Assembly: GCA_964550795.1 (NCBI GenBank)
Contig: CAZKBH010000004.1
Location: forward strand, 1-64,000
Reading direction: 5' to 3'
Length of the DNA stretch: 64,000 nucleotides
From: M3007 sp964550795
Lineage (GTDB): Bacteria > Bacteroidota > Bacteroidia > Chitinophagales > Saprospiraceae
Positions 41,676 through 49,771 of the stretch are shown here, piece after piece (the first letter of the stretch is position 1; the number at the start of each line of letters is the position of its first letter). The notes below the pieces were generated by a model that was given only the letters and a program-made list of their open reading frames with translations, was not told the origin of the DNA and did not search any database. The position numbers were made by a program, and so were the translations under genes.

Positions 41676-44405
41676 ATGACTTCCCGCGCCATCCGCCGTC
41701 AATTCCTCGATTTTTTCGCATCCAAAGGCCACAAAATCATCCCATCCGCACCCATGGTGGCCAAGAGCGATCCCACGCTCATGTTCATTAACTCGGGTAT
41801 GGCTCCCCTGAAGGATTTTTTCCTCGGTAACCAAACCCCGCCCTCCAAGCGCGTGGCCGACACCCAAAAATGCCTGCGGGTCAGTGGCAAACACAACGAC
41901 CTCGAAGACGTGGGCATGGACGGCTACCACCACACCATGTTCGAGATGTTGGGTAACTGGTCGTTTGGCGATTATTTCAAAAAAGAAGCCCTGGCCTGGT
42001 CCTGGGAACTCCTGACGGAAGTATATAAAATCCCCAAAGACCGGCTCTACGTGTCCATTTTTGAAGGAAACGAGGCAGAAGGCGTGCCTTTTGACCAGGA
42101 AGCTTTCGACGTGTGGCGAACCATGCTGCCCGAAAACCGTATCCTGAAATTTGGCAAAAAGGAAAATTTCTGGGAGATGGGCGACCAAGGCCCCTGCGGC
42201 CCATGCTCGGAAATTCACGTGGATCTACGCTCTGATGCCGATCGCGCCAAAGTGGATGGCCGTACGCTCGTCAACGCCGACGACCCCAACGTAATTGAGG
42301 TTTGGAACAACGTGTTCATGCAGTTCAACCGCAAAGCCGACGGTTCTTTGGAAGAATTGCCCGCCAAAAGCGTGGACACTGGCATGGGCTTCGAACGCCT
42401 CTGCCGCGCCGTGCAAGGTGCCCGCTCCAACTACGACACCGATCTATGGAAACCGCTGTTCGACTTTTTGGGCGACCTGGCTGGACATTATTACGACGAC
42501 ACGTACCCCGCACCTCCAGGTGCGATAGACCATACGGGCAATTATCCCGGCAACACCTACGATTTCATCCGTAAAGACATTGCCATGCGCGTGGTGGCCG
42601 ACCACCTGCGCGCCGTTTCTTTCGCGATTGCAGATGGGGAAATGCCGAGCAATACGGGCGCTGGATACGTCATTCGCCGCATTTTGCGCCGCGCCGTGCG
42701 GTATTACTATTCCGTGCTCGAAATCAAGGAACCGGTGATGTACCGCATGGCACCGATTCTGGCGGAAGAATTTAACGATGTTTTCCCGGAATTAAAAGCG
42801 CAAATTGACTTCGTTTCCAAAGTGATTTTAGAAGAAGAAAAAGGCTTTTTGCGGACGCTTGAATCTGGCTTAAAACGTTTTGAAAACATTGAGGTTCAAG
42901 GCAATACGCTGGGAGGCGCACAAGCTTTTGAACTGTACGACACCTTTGGGTTCCCGTATGATTTAACAGCTTTGCTGGCCAAAGAAAATGGTTGGAAAGT
43001 GGATGAGGCGGGTTTCAAAATTGCCCTTCAGGAACAAAAAGATCGCTCCCGCAAAGATGCCGTTAAACAGGTGGGTGACTGGATGGTACTCCGTGATTCC
43101 GCCGCTGAAGGCGGGAACCAAAGTGAGGTCGAATTTGTAGGCTACGACCAGTTGGAAACCAGCGCGTCTCATGTGGTCAAATACCGTGCGGTGACCGCCA
43201 AAGGCGCCGTGCAGTATCAAATTGTGTTGAACCGCACGCCGTTTTACCCCGAAGGTGGCGGACAAGTAGGCGACACCGGCTGGATGATTTTTGACCCCCT
43301 CCCAACCTCCCCCAACGGGGGAGGAATCGAGCGTATTCGTGTAATGGACACCAAAAAAGAGAACACGCTCATTTACCACATTGTGGAAAAATTGCCCGAA
43401 AACATAGATGACAGCTCGGTTCGCTGCGAAGTGGACGAGCCTAAACGCCGCCTTACTGAGGCCAATCACTCTGCTACCCACCTGCTGCACGCCGCGTTAC
43501 GCAGCGTCCTTGGCACGCATGTACAGCAAAAAGGCTCGTTCCTCAATGAGGATACCCTGCGTTTCGACTTCCAACATTTCCAAAAAGTCAGCGACGAGGA
43601 AATAGCGCGCATCGAAACGATTGTGAACCAAAAAATCCGCGAAAACATCGCACTTGAAGAAGCCCGCAACCTGCCCATCGAAGAAGCCCAAAAATCCGGC
43701 GCGATGATGTTGTTTGGGGAAAAATACGGCGAAACAGTGCGCATGATCACCTTCGACCAAAGCTATTCCCGCGAACTCTGCGGCGGCTGCCACGTACAGC
43801 AAACCGGACAAATCGGCTATTTCAAAATCACCGCTGAAACTGCTATTGCCGCCGGGGTGCGCCGCATTGAAGCCGTGACCGCCAAGGGGGCAGAGCAATA
43901 CGTTGCCGGCTTGGAAAATGAAATCGCATCCATCAAAAATGTGTTGAAAGCCAAGGACTTAACCAAAGGAATCGTGGCTTTGCAGGACGAAAACAAGCAA
44001 CTACAAAAAACCATTGAACGAATGGTGCAAGAGCAGGCCAACGGGCTCCGGGCCGGGCTTCGCACCAAAGTTGTCATTTTCAACGGCGTACAGTTCCTGG
44101 CTGAAATACTCCCCATCGGAGATGCCAATGCGGTTAAAAACTTGGCCGTGGAACTGGAGCGGGAAATCGGCAACGCAGTTATTGCCTTTGGCTCCGTTTC
44201 TGCCGATGGCAAACCTTCCCTGACCATCAAAATCAGCGACCAACTTGTGAAAGAAAAAGGCCTGAACGCGGGCACCATCGTCCGCGAACTCGCCCTGAAA
44301 TTCCTCAAAGGCGGCGGCGGCGGTCAACCTGGTTTCGCTACGGCGGGTGGCACGGAAGCGAGTGGTTTGCCAGACGCGGTGGCGGCTGTGCAAACTTATT
44401 TGTAG
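41676..44405 (+). CDS. alaS: Alanyl-tRNA synthetase
   Basis: 909 residues from ATG 41676 (MTSRAIRRQFLDFFASKGHK). It charges tRNA-Ala. The class II catalytic core is intact: PTLMFINSGMAPLKDFFLG, motif 2 region with FEMLGNWSFGDYFK, and DTGMGFERL. The editing domain has NHSATHLLHAAL and the zinc site ELCGGCHV; the C-terminal part ends in the GGGGGQPGFATAGG segment of the C-Ala domain. A full σ-type promoter and tandem repeats lie upstream. Its last ten bases overlap the end of the convergent ypdA-like gene. Confidence 0.98.
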   Translation: MTSRAIRRQFLDFFASKGHKIIPSAPMVAKSDPTLMFINSGMAPLKDFFLGNQTPPSKRVADTQKCLRVSGKHNDLEDVGMDGYHHTMFEMLGNWSFGDYFKKEALAWSWELLTEVYKIPKDRLYVSIFEGNEAEGVPFDQEAFDVWRTMLPENRILKFGKKENFWEMGDQGPCGPCSEIHVDLRSDADRAKVDGRTLVNADDPNVIEVWNNVFMQFNRKADGSLEELPAKSVDTGMGFERLCRAVQGARSNYDTDLWKPLFDFLGDLAGHYYDDTYPAPPGAIDHTGNYPGNTYDFIRKDIAMRVVADHLRAVSFAIADGEMPSNTGAGYVIRRILRRAVRYYYSVLEIKEPVMYRMAPILAEEFNDVFPELKAQIDFVSKVILEEEKGFLRTLESGLKRFENIEVQGNTLGGAQAFELYDTFGFPYDLTALLAKENGWKVDEAGFKIALQEQKDRSRKDAVKQVGDWMVLRDSAAEGGNQSEVEFVGYDQLETSASHVVKYRAVTAKGAVQYQIVLNRTPFYPEGGGQVGDTGWMIFDPLPTSPNGGGIERIRVMDTKKENTLIYHIVEKLPENIDDSSVRCEVDEPKRRLTEANHSATHLLHAALRSVLGTHVQQKGSFLNEDTLRFDFQHFQKVSDEEIARIETIVNQKIRENIALEEARNLPIEEAQKSGAMMLFGEKYGETVRMITFDQSYSRELCGGCHVQQTGQIGYFKITAETAIAAGVRRIEAVTAKGAEQYVAGLENEIASIKNVLKAKDLTKGIVALQDENKQLQKTIERMVQEQANGLRAGLRTKVVIFNGVQFLAEILPIGDANAVKNLAVELEREIGNAVIAFGSVSADGKPSLTIKISDQLVKEKGLNAGTIVRELALKFLKGGGGGQPGFATAGGTEASGLPDAVAAVQTYL

Positions 44406-45355
44406 CAGATATGTGCCACGATTTTTTCAGCATGTACGCGTGAATTCTCGATGAACCACACGTGGGTATCCATGCCCCCACAAATCACGCCAGCCAGATA
44501 AAGTCCGGGCAAATTGCTTTCCTGCGTGTCGGGATTGTAGCTCGGATATCGTTTTTCGTCGTCGGAAAGTTGCACGCCAATTTGTTCCAGAAAGGCGAAA
44601 TTGGGCTGATATCCAGTAGCAATGATCACAAAATCATTGTCGATTGTGATCAGTCCTTCTGGGGTTTGAATGTCCACCTCGTTCGTTCGTATGGCGACTA
44701 ACTCAGATTCAAAGTGCGCCCGAACGGAGCCTTCTTCGATTCGGTTTACGATGTCGGGTCGCGCCCAATATTTTACGCGGGTGCCGATTTCTGGCCCACG
44801 TACCACCATCGTCACCTCGGCGCCTTTGCGCCAGGTTTCGAGTGCCGCATCTACGGCGGAGTTATTGGCCCCCACAACCACCACTTTTTGCTTGTAATAA
44901 GCGTGCGGCTCGCTGTAATAATGGGTCACTTTGGGTAAATCTTCACCCGGAATGTTGAGCCGGGTAGGCAGGTCGTAGAAACCCATGGCCAGCACCACGT
45001 TTTGGGTTTGGTACCCGGCTTTTTCAGTGGTAACTTGATAACCCTCATTTAGCCGTTCGATGGCCATGACTTTTTCAAAAAGGCGCAGGTTCAGCTTATT
45101 AGCCTCCGTGACCCGGCGGTAATATTCCAATGCTTCGTTGCGCGTCGGCTTGGCATTGTTGGATACAAAGGGCACATTCCCGATCTCCAGCCGATCTGAG
45201 GTAGAGAAAAAAGTCATGTTGACCGGGTAGCGGTACAAGGAATTTACAAGCGCGCCTTTTTCCAGAATGAGGTAGCGCAAACCAGCTTTTTGGGCCGCCA
45301 GTCCGCAGGCTAGTCCGATGGGGCCGCCCCCGATGATGATGAGATCGTAGGTCAT
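44396..45355 (-). CDS. ypdA: YpdA-type FAD/NAD(P) disulfide reductase
   Basis: 319 residues from ATG 45355 (MTYDLIIIGGGPIGLACGLA, FAD-binding GxGxxG); an extension to 45424 is not supported. Two dinucleotide-binding folds (second: KQKVVVVGANNSAVDAALE) and the NYLW-less YpdA pattern STSDRLEIGNVPF and IATGYQPNFAFLEQIG match the putative bacillithiol-disulfide reductase family, which uses NADPH to recycle oxidised bacillithiol. It lacks the CxxC of thioredoxin reductase. Convergent with alaS, with a ten-base overlap at the 3' ends. Confidence 0.86.
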   Translation of the reverse strand: MTYDLIIIGGGPIGLACGLAAQKAGLRYLILEKGALVNSLYRYPVNMTFFSTSDRLEIGNVPFVSNNAKPTRNEALEYYRRVTEANKLNLRLFEKVMAIERLNEGYQVTTEKAGYQTQNVVLAMGFYDLPTRLNIPGEDLPKVTHYYSEPHAYYKQKVVVVGANNSAVDAALETWRKGAEVTMVVRGPEIGTRVKYWARPDIVNRIEEGSVRAHFESELVAIRTNEVDIQTPEGLITIDNDFVIIATGYQPNFAFLEQIGVQLSDDEKRYPSYNPDTQESNLPGLYLAGVICGGMDTHVWFIENSRVHAEKIVAHICYK

Positions 45356-45617
45356 GGATGGGGTAACAAATTTTTGGGCAAGATGGATGGTTTTAGGCGA
45401 AATCCATGAATATTTCTGCGCCATAAATGGCGAACTTCCCGATGGACGGAAGGCTATTTCACCATTTTAAGTCACCATCTTTTTATTCCCCCTCATCCGC
45501 CTCCACCCCTCCTTCGTCGTTTATTTCCCACTTTCCAGCCCCAAAAGCTTGTGCAGGTCAATTCGATATGATTACATTTGCTATCAAATCAATATCATAT
45601 CAAAATCAACCAACATC

Positions 45618-46469
45618 ATGGAAAAAACAATCAAACCAACCTCTGGCTGGGCTATGTTGCTGTTACTCATCGGGTTAGTAGCAGTCGGCATTTATTTCCT
45701 GGCCATGAAACAATTCCCGCTGGGTGGCATCTCCTTGACCATCGCGTTCCTGATCATTGCGCCAGGTTTTATCGCCGTAGAACCGAACAGCAGTCGTGTA
45801 ATGACCCTTTTTGGTACTTACGTCGGTAGTGTTAAGGAGAGCGGTTTCTTTTACACCAACCCTTTTTACACCAAAAAGAAAGTGACGCTCCGGGCGGATA
45901 CCCTGGATGTGCCGTCCATCAAAGTAAACGACAAGCAAGGCAATCCCATCATGATCGGCGGGGTAGTGACGTACCGGGTTCGGGACACATTCAAGGCTGC
46001 TTTTGCGGTGGAAGACTACCCGATTTTTGTAAAAATCCAGAGCGAAACCGCCTTGCGTAAACTCGCCGGGATGTACAACTACGACAACTGGGAGGATGAA
46101 ACCGCCACGATTACGCTGCGTTCCAGCTTCGATGAGGTGAACCACCAACTTGCCCACGAAATCAGCGAGCGGCTCGAAATTGCCGGCATCGAAATCATCG
46201 AAGCGCGGATCAACAACCTGGCTTATGCCACCGAAATCGCGCAGGCCATGCTGCAACGCCAACAGGCTACTGCTATCGTAGCGGCCCGGAGCAAGATCGT
46301 GGAAGGTGCCGTTGGAATGGTCGAAATGGCCCTCGAACAACTCTCGCGCAAACAAATCATCACCCTCGACGAGGAGAAAAAAGCCGCGATGGTGAGCAAT
46401 TTGCTCGTGGTGCTTTGTGGCGACCGAAATGCGCAGCCGGTGTTGAATACGGGGACGCTGCATCAGTGA
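45618..46469 (+). CDS. SPFH/band 7 domain membrane protein
   Basis: 283 residues from ATG 45618. Two N-terminal hydrophobic helices (WAMLLLLIGLVAVGIYFLAM and LGGISLTIAFLIIAPGFIAV) precede an SPFH domain (NSSRVMTLFGTYVGSVKESG, then VKVNDKQGN-type strands and YRVRDTFKAAFAVEDY), ending in a helical tail with EIAQAMLQRQQATAIVAARS. These stomatin-like proteins organise membrane microdomains. The following gene is an Arc-like DNA-binding protein, a pairing often seen with this family. Two very long perfect hairpins separate the two genes. Confidence 0.9.
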   Translation: MEKTIKPTSGWAMLLLLIGLVAVGIYFLAMKQFPLGGISLTIAFLIIAPGFIAVEPNSSRVMTLFGTYVGSVKESGFFYTNPFYTKKKVTLRADTLDVPSIKVNDKQGNPIMIGGVVTYRVRDTFKAAFAVEDYPIFVKIQSETALRKLAGMYNYDNWEDETATITLRSSFDEVNHQLAHEISERLEIAGIEIIEARINNLAYATEIAQAMLQRQQATAIVAARSKIVEGAVGMVEMALEQLSRKQIITLDEEKKAAMVSNLLVVLCGDRNAQPVLNTGTLHQ

Positions 46470-46475
46470 AAGGGG

Positions 46476-46550
46476 AATGGGAATATTGGGGAATGTGACA
46501 CTTGAATTTTTGTAAAAAATTCAAGTGTCACATTCCCCAATATTCCCATT
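46476..46550. repeat. Perfect 36-bp inverted repeat, three-base loop
   Basis: Arm 46476-46511 starts AATGGGAATATTGGGG and pairs without a mismatch with 46515-46550; loop GTA. It begins seven bases after the SPFH stop codon. The tip is AT-rich (GAATTTTT/AAAAATTC). It may act as a bidirectional terminator. Confidence 0.92.
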
Positions 46551-46591
46551 TACAAGCGCAGGATTACGATCTGTTTAACCTTTAAACCGTA

Positions 46592-46666
46592 AATGCGTTT
46601 GCAGGGCGGTGTGAAAAAAAGTTTTTGCTAAAAAAACTTTTTTTCACACCGCCCTGCAAACGCATT
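46592..46666. repeat. Perfect 35-bp inverted repeat, five-base loop
   Basis: Arm 46592-46626 starts AATGCGTTTGCAGGGCGGTG and pairs without mismatch with 46632-46666; loop GCTAA. It ends 14 bases before the Arc-like start codon, so it is in the right place for an operator or a leader hairpin of that gene. Confidence 0.92.
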
Positions 46667-46680
46667 CCCACACATACAAA

Positions 46681-46875
46681 ATGGCAGCAAAAAAATCATT
46701 TGTACTTCGCATGAACGAAGATACTTACGCCGCACTCGAGAAGTGGGCTGCCGATGAGTTCCGGAGCGTGAACGGGCAACTGGAATGGCTCATTGACAAA
46801 ATGTTGAAAGAAGCAGGCCGTTCGCCAAAAGGACAAAAAGACAAAACACTTAAAAAGGATTCTTCAGATTTATGA
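46681..46875 (+). CDS. Arc-like ribbon-helix-helix DNA-binding protein
   Basis: 64 residues. MAAKKSFVLRMNEDTYAALE supplies the β-strand and first helix of an RHH fold, and WAADEFRSVNGQLEWLIDKM the second helix with the Asn-Gly-Gln turn typical of Arc family proteins; a basic tail follows. RHH proteins act as dimers and repress promoters with short palindromes. The SPFH gene precedes it and a perfect 35-bp palindrome lies directly upstream, suggesting autoregulation (inference). Confidence 0.88.
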   Translation: MAAKKSFVLRMNEDTYAALEKWAADEFRSVNGQLEWLIDKMLKEAGRSPKGQKDKTLKKDSSDL

Positions 46876-46885
46876 AATTGAAAGC

Positions 46886-47050
46886 CTAGTGCCGCGTCCG
46901 GTCAATATGCCGTGAATTGGGGAGTCGAATTTTTCCTTCATCAAGGCGCGAGGAAGGCGAAATGCGGGACATTTTAACCGACGAGCAACGCAGAGGAAGG
47001 GAAAATTGGGCCGCCACATTCGCGGTATATTGACCGGACTCGGCACTAGG
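46886..47050. repeat. 165-bp element with 33-bp terminal inverted repeats
   Basis: Left end 46886-46918 starts CCTAGTGCCG and CGTCCGGTCAATATG; the right end 47018-47050 is its inverse with three differences, two of which still pair as G-U. The interior (46919-47017) has no ORF of note. It resembles a small non-autonomous transposable element (MITE). It fills most of the gap between the Arc-like gene and lspA. Confidence 0.7.
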
Positions 47051-47126
47051 AAGGCAATTAAGTACATCTTTTTCGCGGAGTCTGCGTTTCTTTGCCAACA
47101 TTTTCACGCAAAAACTTACACCGACC

Positions 47127-47951
47127 TTGAAAAAAGGATATTTGGTAGCACTCCTCGTGTTTGTCGTGCTGCTTATTGACCAAGCCTCGAAGATTTACAT
47201 CAAAACCAATTTCGCGTACAACGAAGATATGTTGATGTTTGGCCAAAATTGGGCGCGCCTGCATTTTGTAGAAAACGAAGGCATGGCTTTTGGCATCACT
47301 TTCGGCTGGGAATACGGCAAACTCCTGCTCAGCCTCTTCCGTATCCTCATGGTCATTGGCCTGATTTGGTACACCCGACTTTTACTGGAAGCCAAGGCAC
47401 CCACGGGTTTTGTCATGAGCATTGGACTCGTCACGGCAGGTGCTCTGGGCAACATCCTCGACAGCACCTTCTACGCGATGATTTTTTCCGATTCCACGCA
47501 CCATATCGCGGAGTTTGTGCCTTGGGGAACCGGTTACGGACGCACCAATGAACTGCCAATGGGCGGTTTTATGCACGGAAAAGTGGTGGATATGCTCTAC
47601 TTCCCGATGAAATACATAGAAATGCCGGAATGGCTTGGCGGAGAAACCTGGCTGTTTTTTAGCCCAATTTTTAATGTAGCCGATGCGGCCATCACCTCGG
47701 GCGTACTCAGTATTTTGCTGTTCCAGCGCCGATTCTTCCGGGATGGATTCATCGAGGAAAAACCAGAGCCACACGCGGAAATTTTGGCGGAAATTGAAAA
47801 TTTGCCAACAGAGGAAACGGTAACGGTTCAAGACGATTCCGAGGTTGAACAACCAATCGCAGAAGCTGTACAACCGGTGGAAAAAACGGAGGAGCCAAGC
47901 AGTCCACAACCCGCTAAACCTGAGAATGAGTTGGATAGGCCGCTTTTATAG
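47127..47951 (+). CDS. lspA: Lipoprotein signal peptidase with a long acidic C-terminal tail
   Basis: 274 residues from TTG 47127 (MKKGYLVALLVFVVLLIDQA); no in-frame ATG lies just upstream. Aspartic protease that cleaves prolipoproteins in the inner membrane. Four membrane helices; the two catalytic Asp are in GALGNILDSTFY and SPIFNVADAAITSG. The core ends near residue 205, followed by a tail of about 65 residues rich in Glu and Pro (VTVQDDSEVEQPIAEAVQPV, then EKTEEPSSPQPAK), which ordinary LspA proteins lack. The many lipoprotein genes in the window are its clients. Confidence 0.94.
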   Translation: MKKGYLVALLVFVVLLIDQASKIYIKTNFAYNEDMLMFGQNWARLHFVENEGMAFGITFGWEYGKLLLSLFRILMVIGLIWYTRLLLEAKAPTGFVMSIGLVTAGALGNILDSTFYAMIFSDSTHHIAEFVPWGTGYGRTNELPMGGFMHGKVVDMLYFPMKYIEMPEWLGGETWLFFSPIFNVADAAITSGVLSILLFQRRFFRDGFIEEKPEPHAEILAEIENLPTEETVTVQDDSEVEQPIAEAVQPVEKTEEPSSPQPAKPENELDRPLL

Positions 47952-47961
47952 TGCGGAGTAG

Positions 47962-48080
47962 ATAAGTGGTGGTATGGCCTTCAGGCCGTCGGGAAGTGCG
48001 CCATTTATGGCGCAGAAGCCATATCTAAAGGGCGTAAACGCCCTTTATCCCGACGGCCTGAAGGCCATACCACCACTTAT
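47962..48080. repeat. Cloverleaf-like element: perfect 33-bp inverted repeat enclosing two hairpins
   Basis: Arm 47962-47994 (starts ATAAGTGGTGGTATGGCC) pairs perfectly with 48048-48080. The 53 bases inside contain two more perfect hairpins, TGCGCCATTTATGGCGCA (47997-48014) and AAAGGGCGTAAACGCCCTTT (48027-48046). Each long arm also contains the small palindrome GGCCTTCAGGCC. It lies between lspA (+) and the lipoprotein fragment (-), which converge on it. Confidence 0.85.
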
Positions 48081-48128
48081 GAAAGCAGGAATCATCCCTA
48101 CTCGGCATTTTTAATTTTCTACGATCTT

Positions 48129-48362
48129 TTAAAGTTTATCCGCCTCCATCAAGTTGATAAATGAGGAAACATCGCCGCTGGTGGCGGTGAAAACAAGGCT
48201 GGTTTCGGTAATTTCAATCGGGCCGATGACCGTCTTGGTATCCATACCAGAGGTTACCGCAATCGTGATCACATCTCCATCAAACGAATAAACGCCATTC
48301 AGCATGGACTCGGACATACCCGGTGGGTTCGAGGTTAGGATGGTATTAAATTCAGCAAGCAC
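48129..48362 (-). pseudogene. Truncated paralogue of the adjacent lipoprotein gene
   Basis: 77 codons opening with GTG, without a signal peptide. Its last ~55 residues (GVYSFDGDVITIAVTSG, IEITETSLVFTATSGDVSSF) align along their whole length with the end of the gene immediately upstream (GSYTWEDDKITLTIDSG, VEVTKTRLVITATSGDIIDF). The two genes are three bases apart. It looks like a tandem duplicate that has lost its N-terminal half; it might still be translated as a cytoplasmic fragment. Confidence 0.7.
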
Positions 48363-48365
48363 AAA

Positions 48366-48797
48366 TTAGAGCTTTACCGCTTCAAGAATACTAAAAAAGT
48401 CAATGATGTCACCACTGGTGGCTGTAATTACGAGCCTGGTTTTAGTCACCTCAACATTTCCGGTCACCGTTAGTATGTCGCCTCCAGAGTCAATGGTGAG
48501 GGTGATTTTGTCGTCTTCCCATGTATAAGAACCTGACACTGCGTACTCCTCCACCTCCACTGGAGTGACCGTGTAGTCAGTTTCCCGAATGTCGAAAACA
48601 AGAGAACCATTGTTTAAAAACTCTAATTCTACCCGTGTCTCGAAGACTGGATCGGATGCAACAACGTCTTCACTATCAACGATTAATTTGGTGACACTCC
48701 ATTTCCCAATGATAAGCTCTTCGGGCTTTGGGTCTTTTTTGCAACTGCTAACCAATCCAACAAGTACAAGCGAAGCAAATAATAAAAAACGTTTCAT
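48366..48797 (-). CDS. Lipocalin-like small lipoprotein
   Basis: 143 residues with a lipoprotein signal (MKRFLLFASLVLVGLVSSC, Cys19 after Val-Ser-Ser). The mature part starts with the IIGKWSVTKLIVDSED segment and runs through alternating β-strands (LEFLNNGSLVFD, then GSYTWEDDKITLTI), the pattern of Bacteroidota lipocalin-like lipoproteins (DUF4923/5004-type). Likely anchored in the outer membrane. Ligand unknown. A truncated copy follows directly. Confidence 0.8.
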   Translation of the reverse strand: MKRFLLFASLVLVGLVSSCKKDPKPEELIIGKWSVTKLIVDSEDVVASDPVFETRVELEFLNNGSLVFDIRETDYTVTPVEVEEYAVSGSYTWEDDKITLTIDSGGDILTVTGNVEVTKTRLVITATSGDIIDFFSILEAVKL

Positions 48798-48891
48798 AAC
48801 AAGGTGGGTTTAGTGAATGAATGAGGATGCAATGTAGTATTTCCCAATATTTCAAGCTCTATTTTAACGCGATGTCATGTCTCAAATCACC

Positions 48892-49629
48892 TTACTGTCG
48901 CTGCCTCAATACCTCATACAACACAATCCCCGCCGCTACACTTACATTGTACGAATCAAAATCCGTGGCTTGCGGGATTTTGACCACCTGATCCGACATT
49001 TTTAGGAGTTTGGGATGTACGCCCTCGCCCTCAGAACCCATCAAAATGGCCGTCGGAACGCTCAAATCTGCTTTAAAAAGTGGGATGCTTCGATCGCTTA
49101 GAGCTGTGGCAACGACTTGAACGCCACATTCTTGCAGCCATTCCACCGTACTAAAAAGACTGCGCACCCGACATACCCGCATCCGCGCCAAAGCACCCGC
49201 CGAGGCCTTCATCGCCTCCTCATTGGCCAACGCCGAGCCGGACTGTGGCACAATGACCGCATGTGCACCCGCACATTCCGCCGAGCGACAAATTGCCCCA
49301 AAGTTGCGCACATCCGTTACCCCATCCAACAGGACCAACAAGGGAATTTGGCCTTGTTCAAACACAAAAGGCAGTACCTCTTCAATGTTTTGAAACGCCA
49401 CAAGGGCCAGATGCGCCACTACCCCCTGATGCTGCCCACGTACCATTTTGTTCAGTTTTTCACGCGGGACTACTTGAAGGGGAATGCCGAATTCCTTGGT
49501 TAGGTGCCGGATTTCCTTTTCCATTTCACCCCGTTCGCCCTGCTGGAAAAACACTTTTTCCACGGGTTTGCCCGCCCGAATTGCTTCCGTAACGGGGTGA
49601 TGACCATAAATCAGGTTGGTATCTGCCAT
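48892..49629 (-). CDS. rlmB: 23S rRNA (guanosine-2'-O)-methyltransferase RlmB
   Basis: 245 residues from ATG 49629. SpoU/TrmH family methyltransferase with the RlmB layout: an N-terminal RNA-binding domain (LIYGHHPVTEAIRAGKPVEK) and a C-terminal knotted SPOUT domain with the three motifs LLDGVTDVRNFGAICRSAE, ILMGSEGEGVHPKLL and the DSYNVSVAAGIVLYEVLR end. It methylates G2251 (E. coli numbering) of 23S rRNA. Length is typical. It is transcribed away from the membrane-protein gene. Confidence 0.93.
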   Translation of the reverse strand: MADTNLIYGHHPVTEAIRAGKPVEKVFFQQGERGEMEKEIRHLTKEFGIPLQVVPREKLNKMVRGQHQGVVAHLALVAFQNIEEVLPFVFEQGQIPLLVLLDGVTDVRNFGAICRSAECAGAHAVIVPQSGSALANEEAMKASAGALARMRVCRVRSLFSTVEWLQECGVQVVATALSDRSIPLFKADLSVPTAILMGSEGEGVHPKLLKMSDQVVKIPQATDFDSYNVSVAAGIVLYEVLRQRQ

Positions 49630-49743
49630 TTAAATTGGATTGACTGGATGCTGGGGAGACGGATTTTAGAACATCCCAATGCCCAAGGCCTTCCCCCCGG
49701 CAAAAATAGTTTTTCCAAACGGGGAAAATTAAAAAAGCGTACT

Positions 49744-49751
49744 TAGCTTTG
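49744..49751 (+). promoter_or_regulatory. Candidate -7 box (TAGCTTTG)
   Basis: A TANNTTTG match 20 bases upstream of the membrane-protein start at 49772. No -33 TTTG at 19 bases. Confidence 0.45.
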
Positions 49752-49771
49752 CGCAACAAAGTATTTTGCAA

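Noticed and set aside
41475..42218. Antisense frame over the alaS start containing a repetitive Asn-Val-Val-Asn run
   Set aside because: The run is only the translation of the 18-bp tandem repeats; the rest is antisense to alaS.
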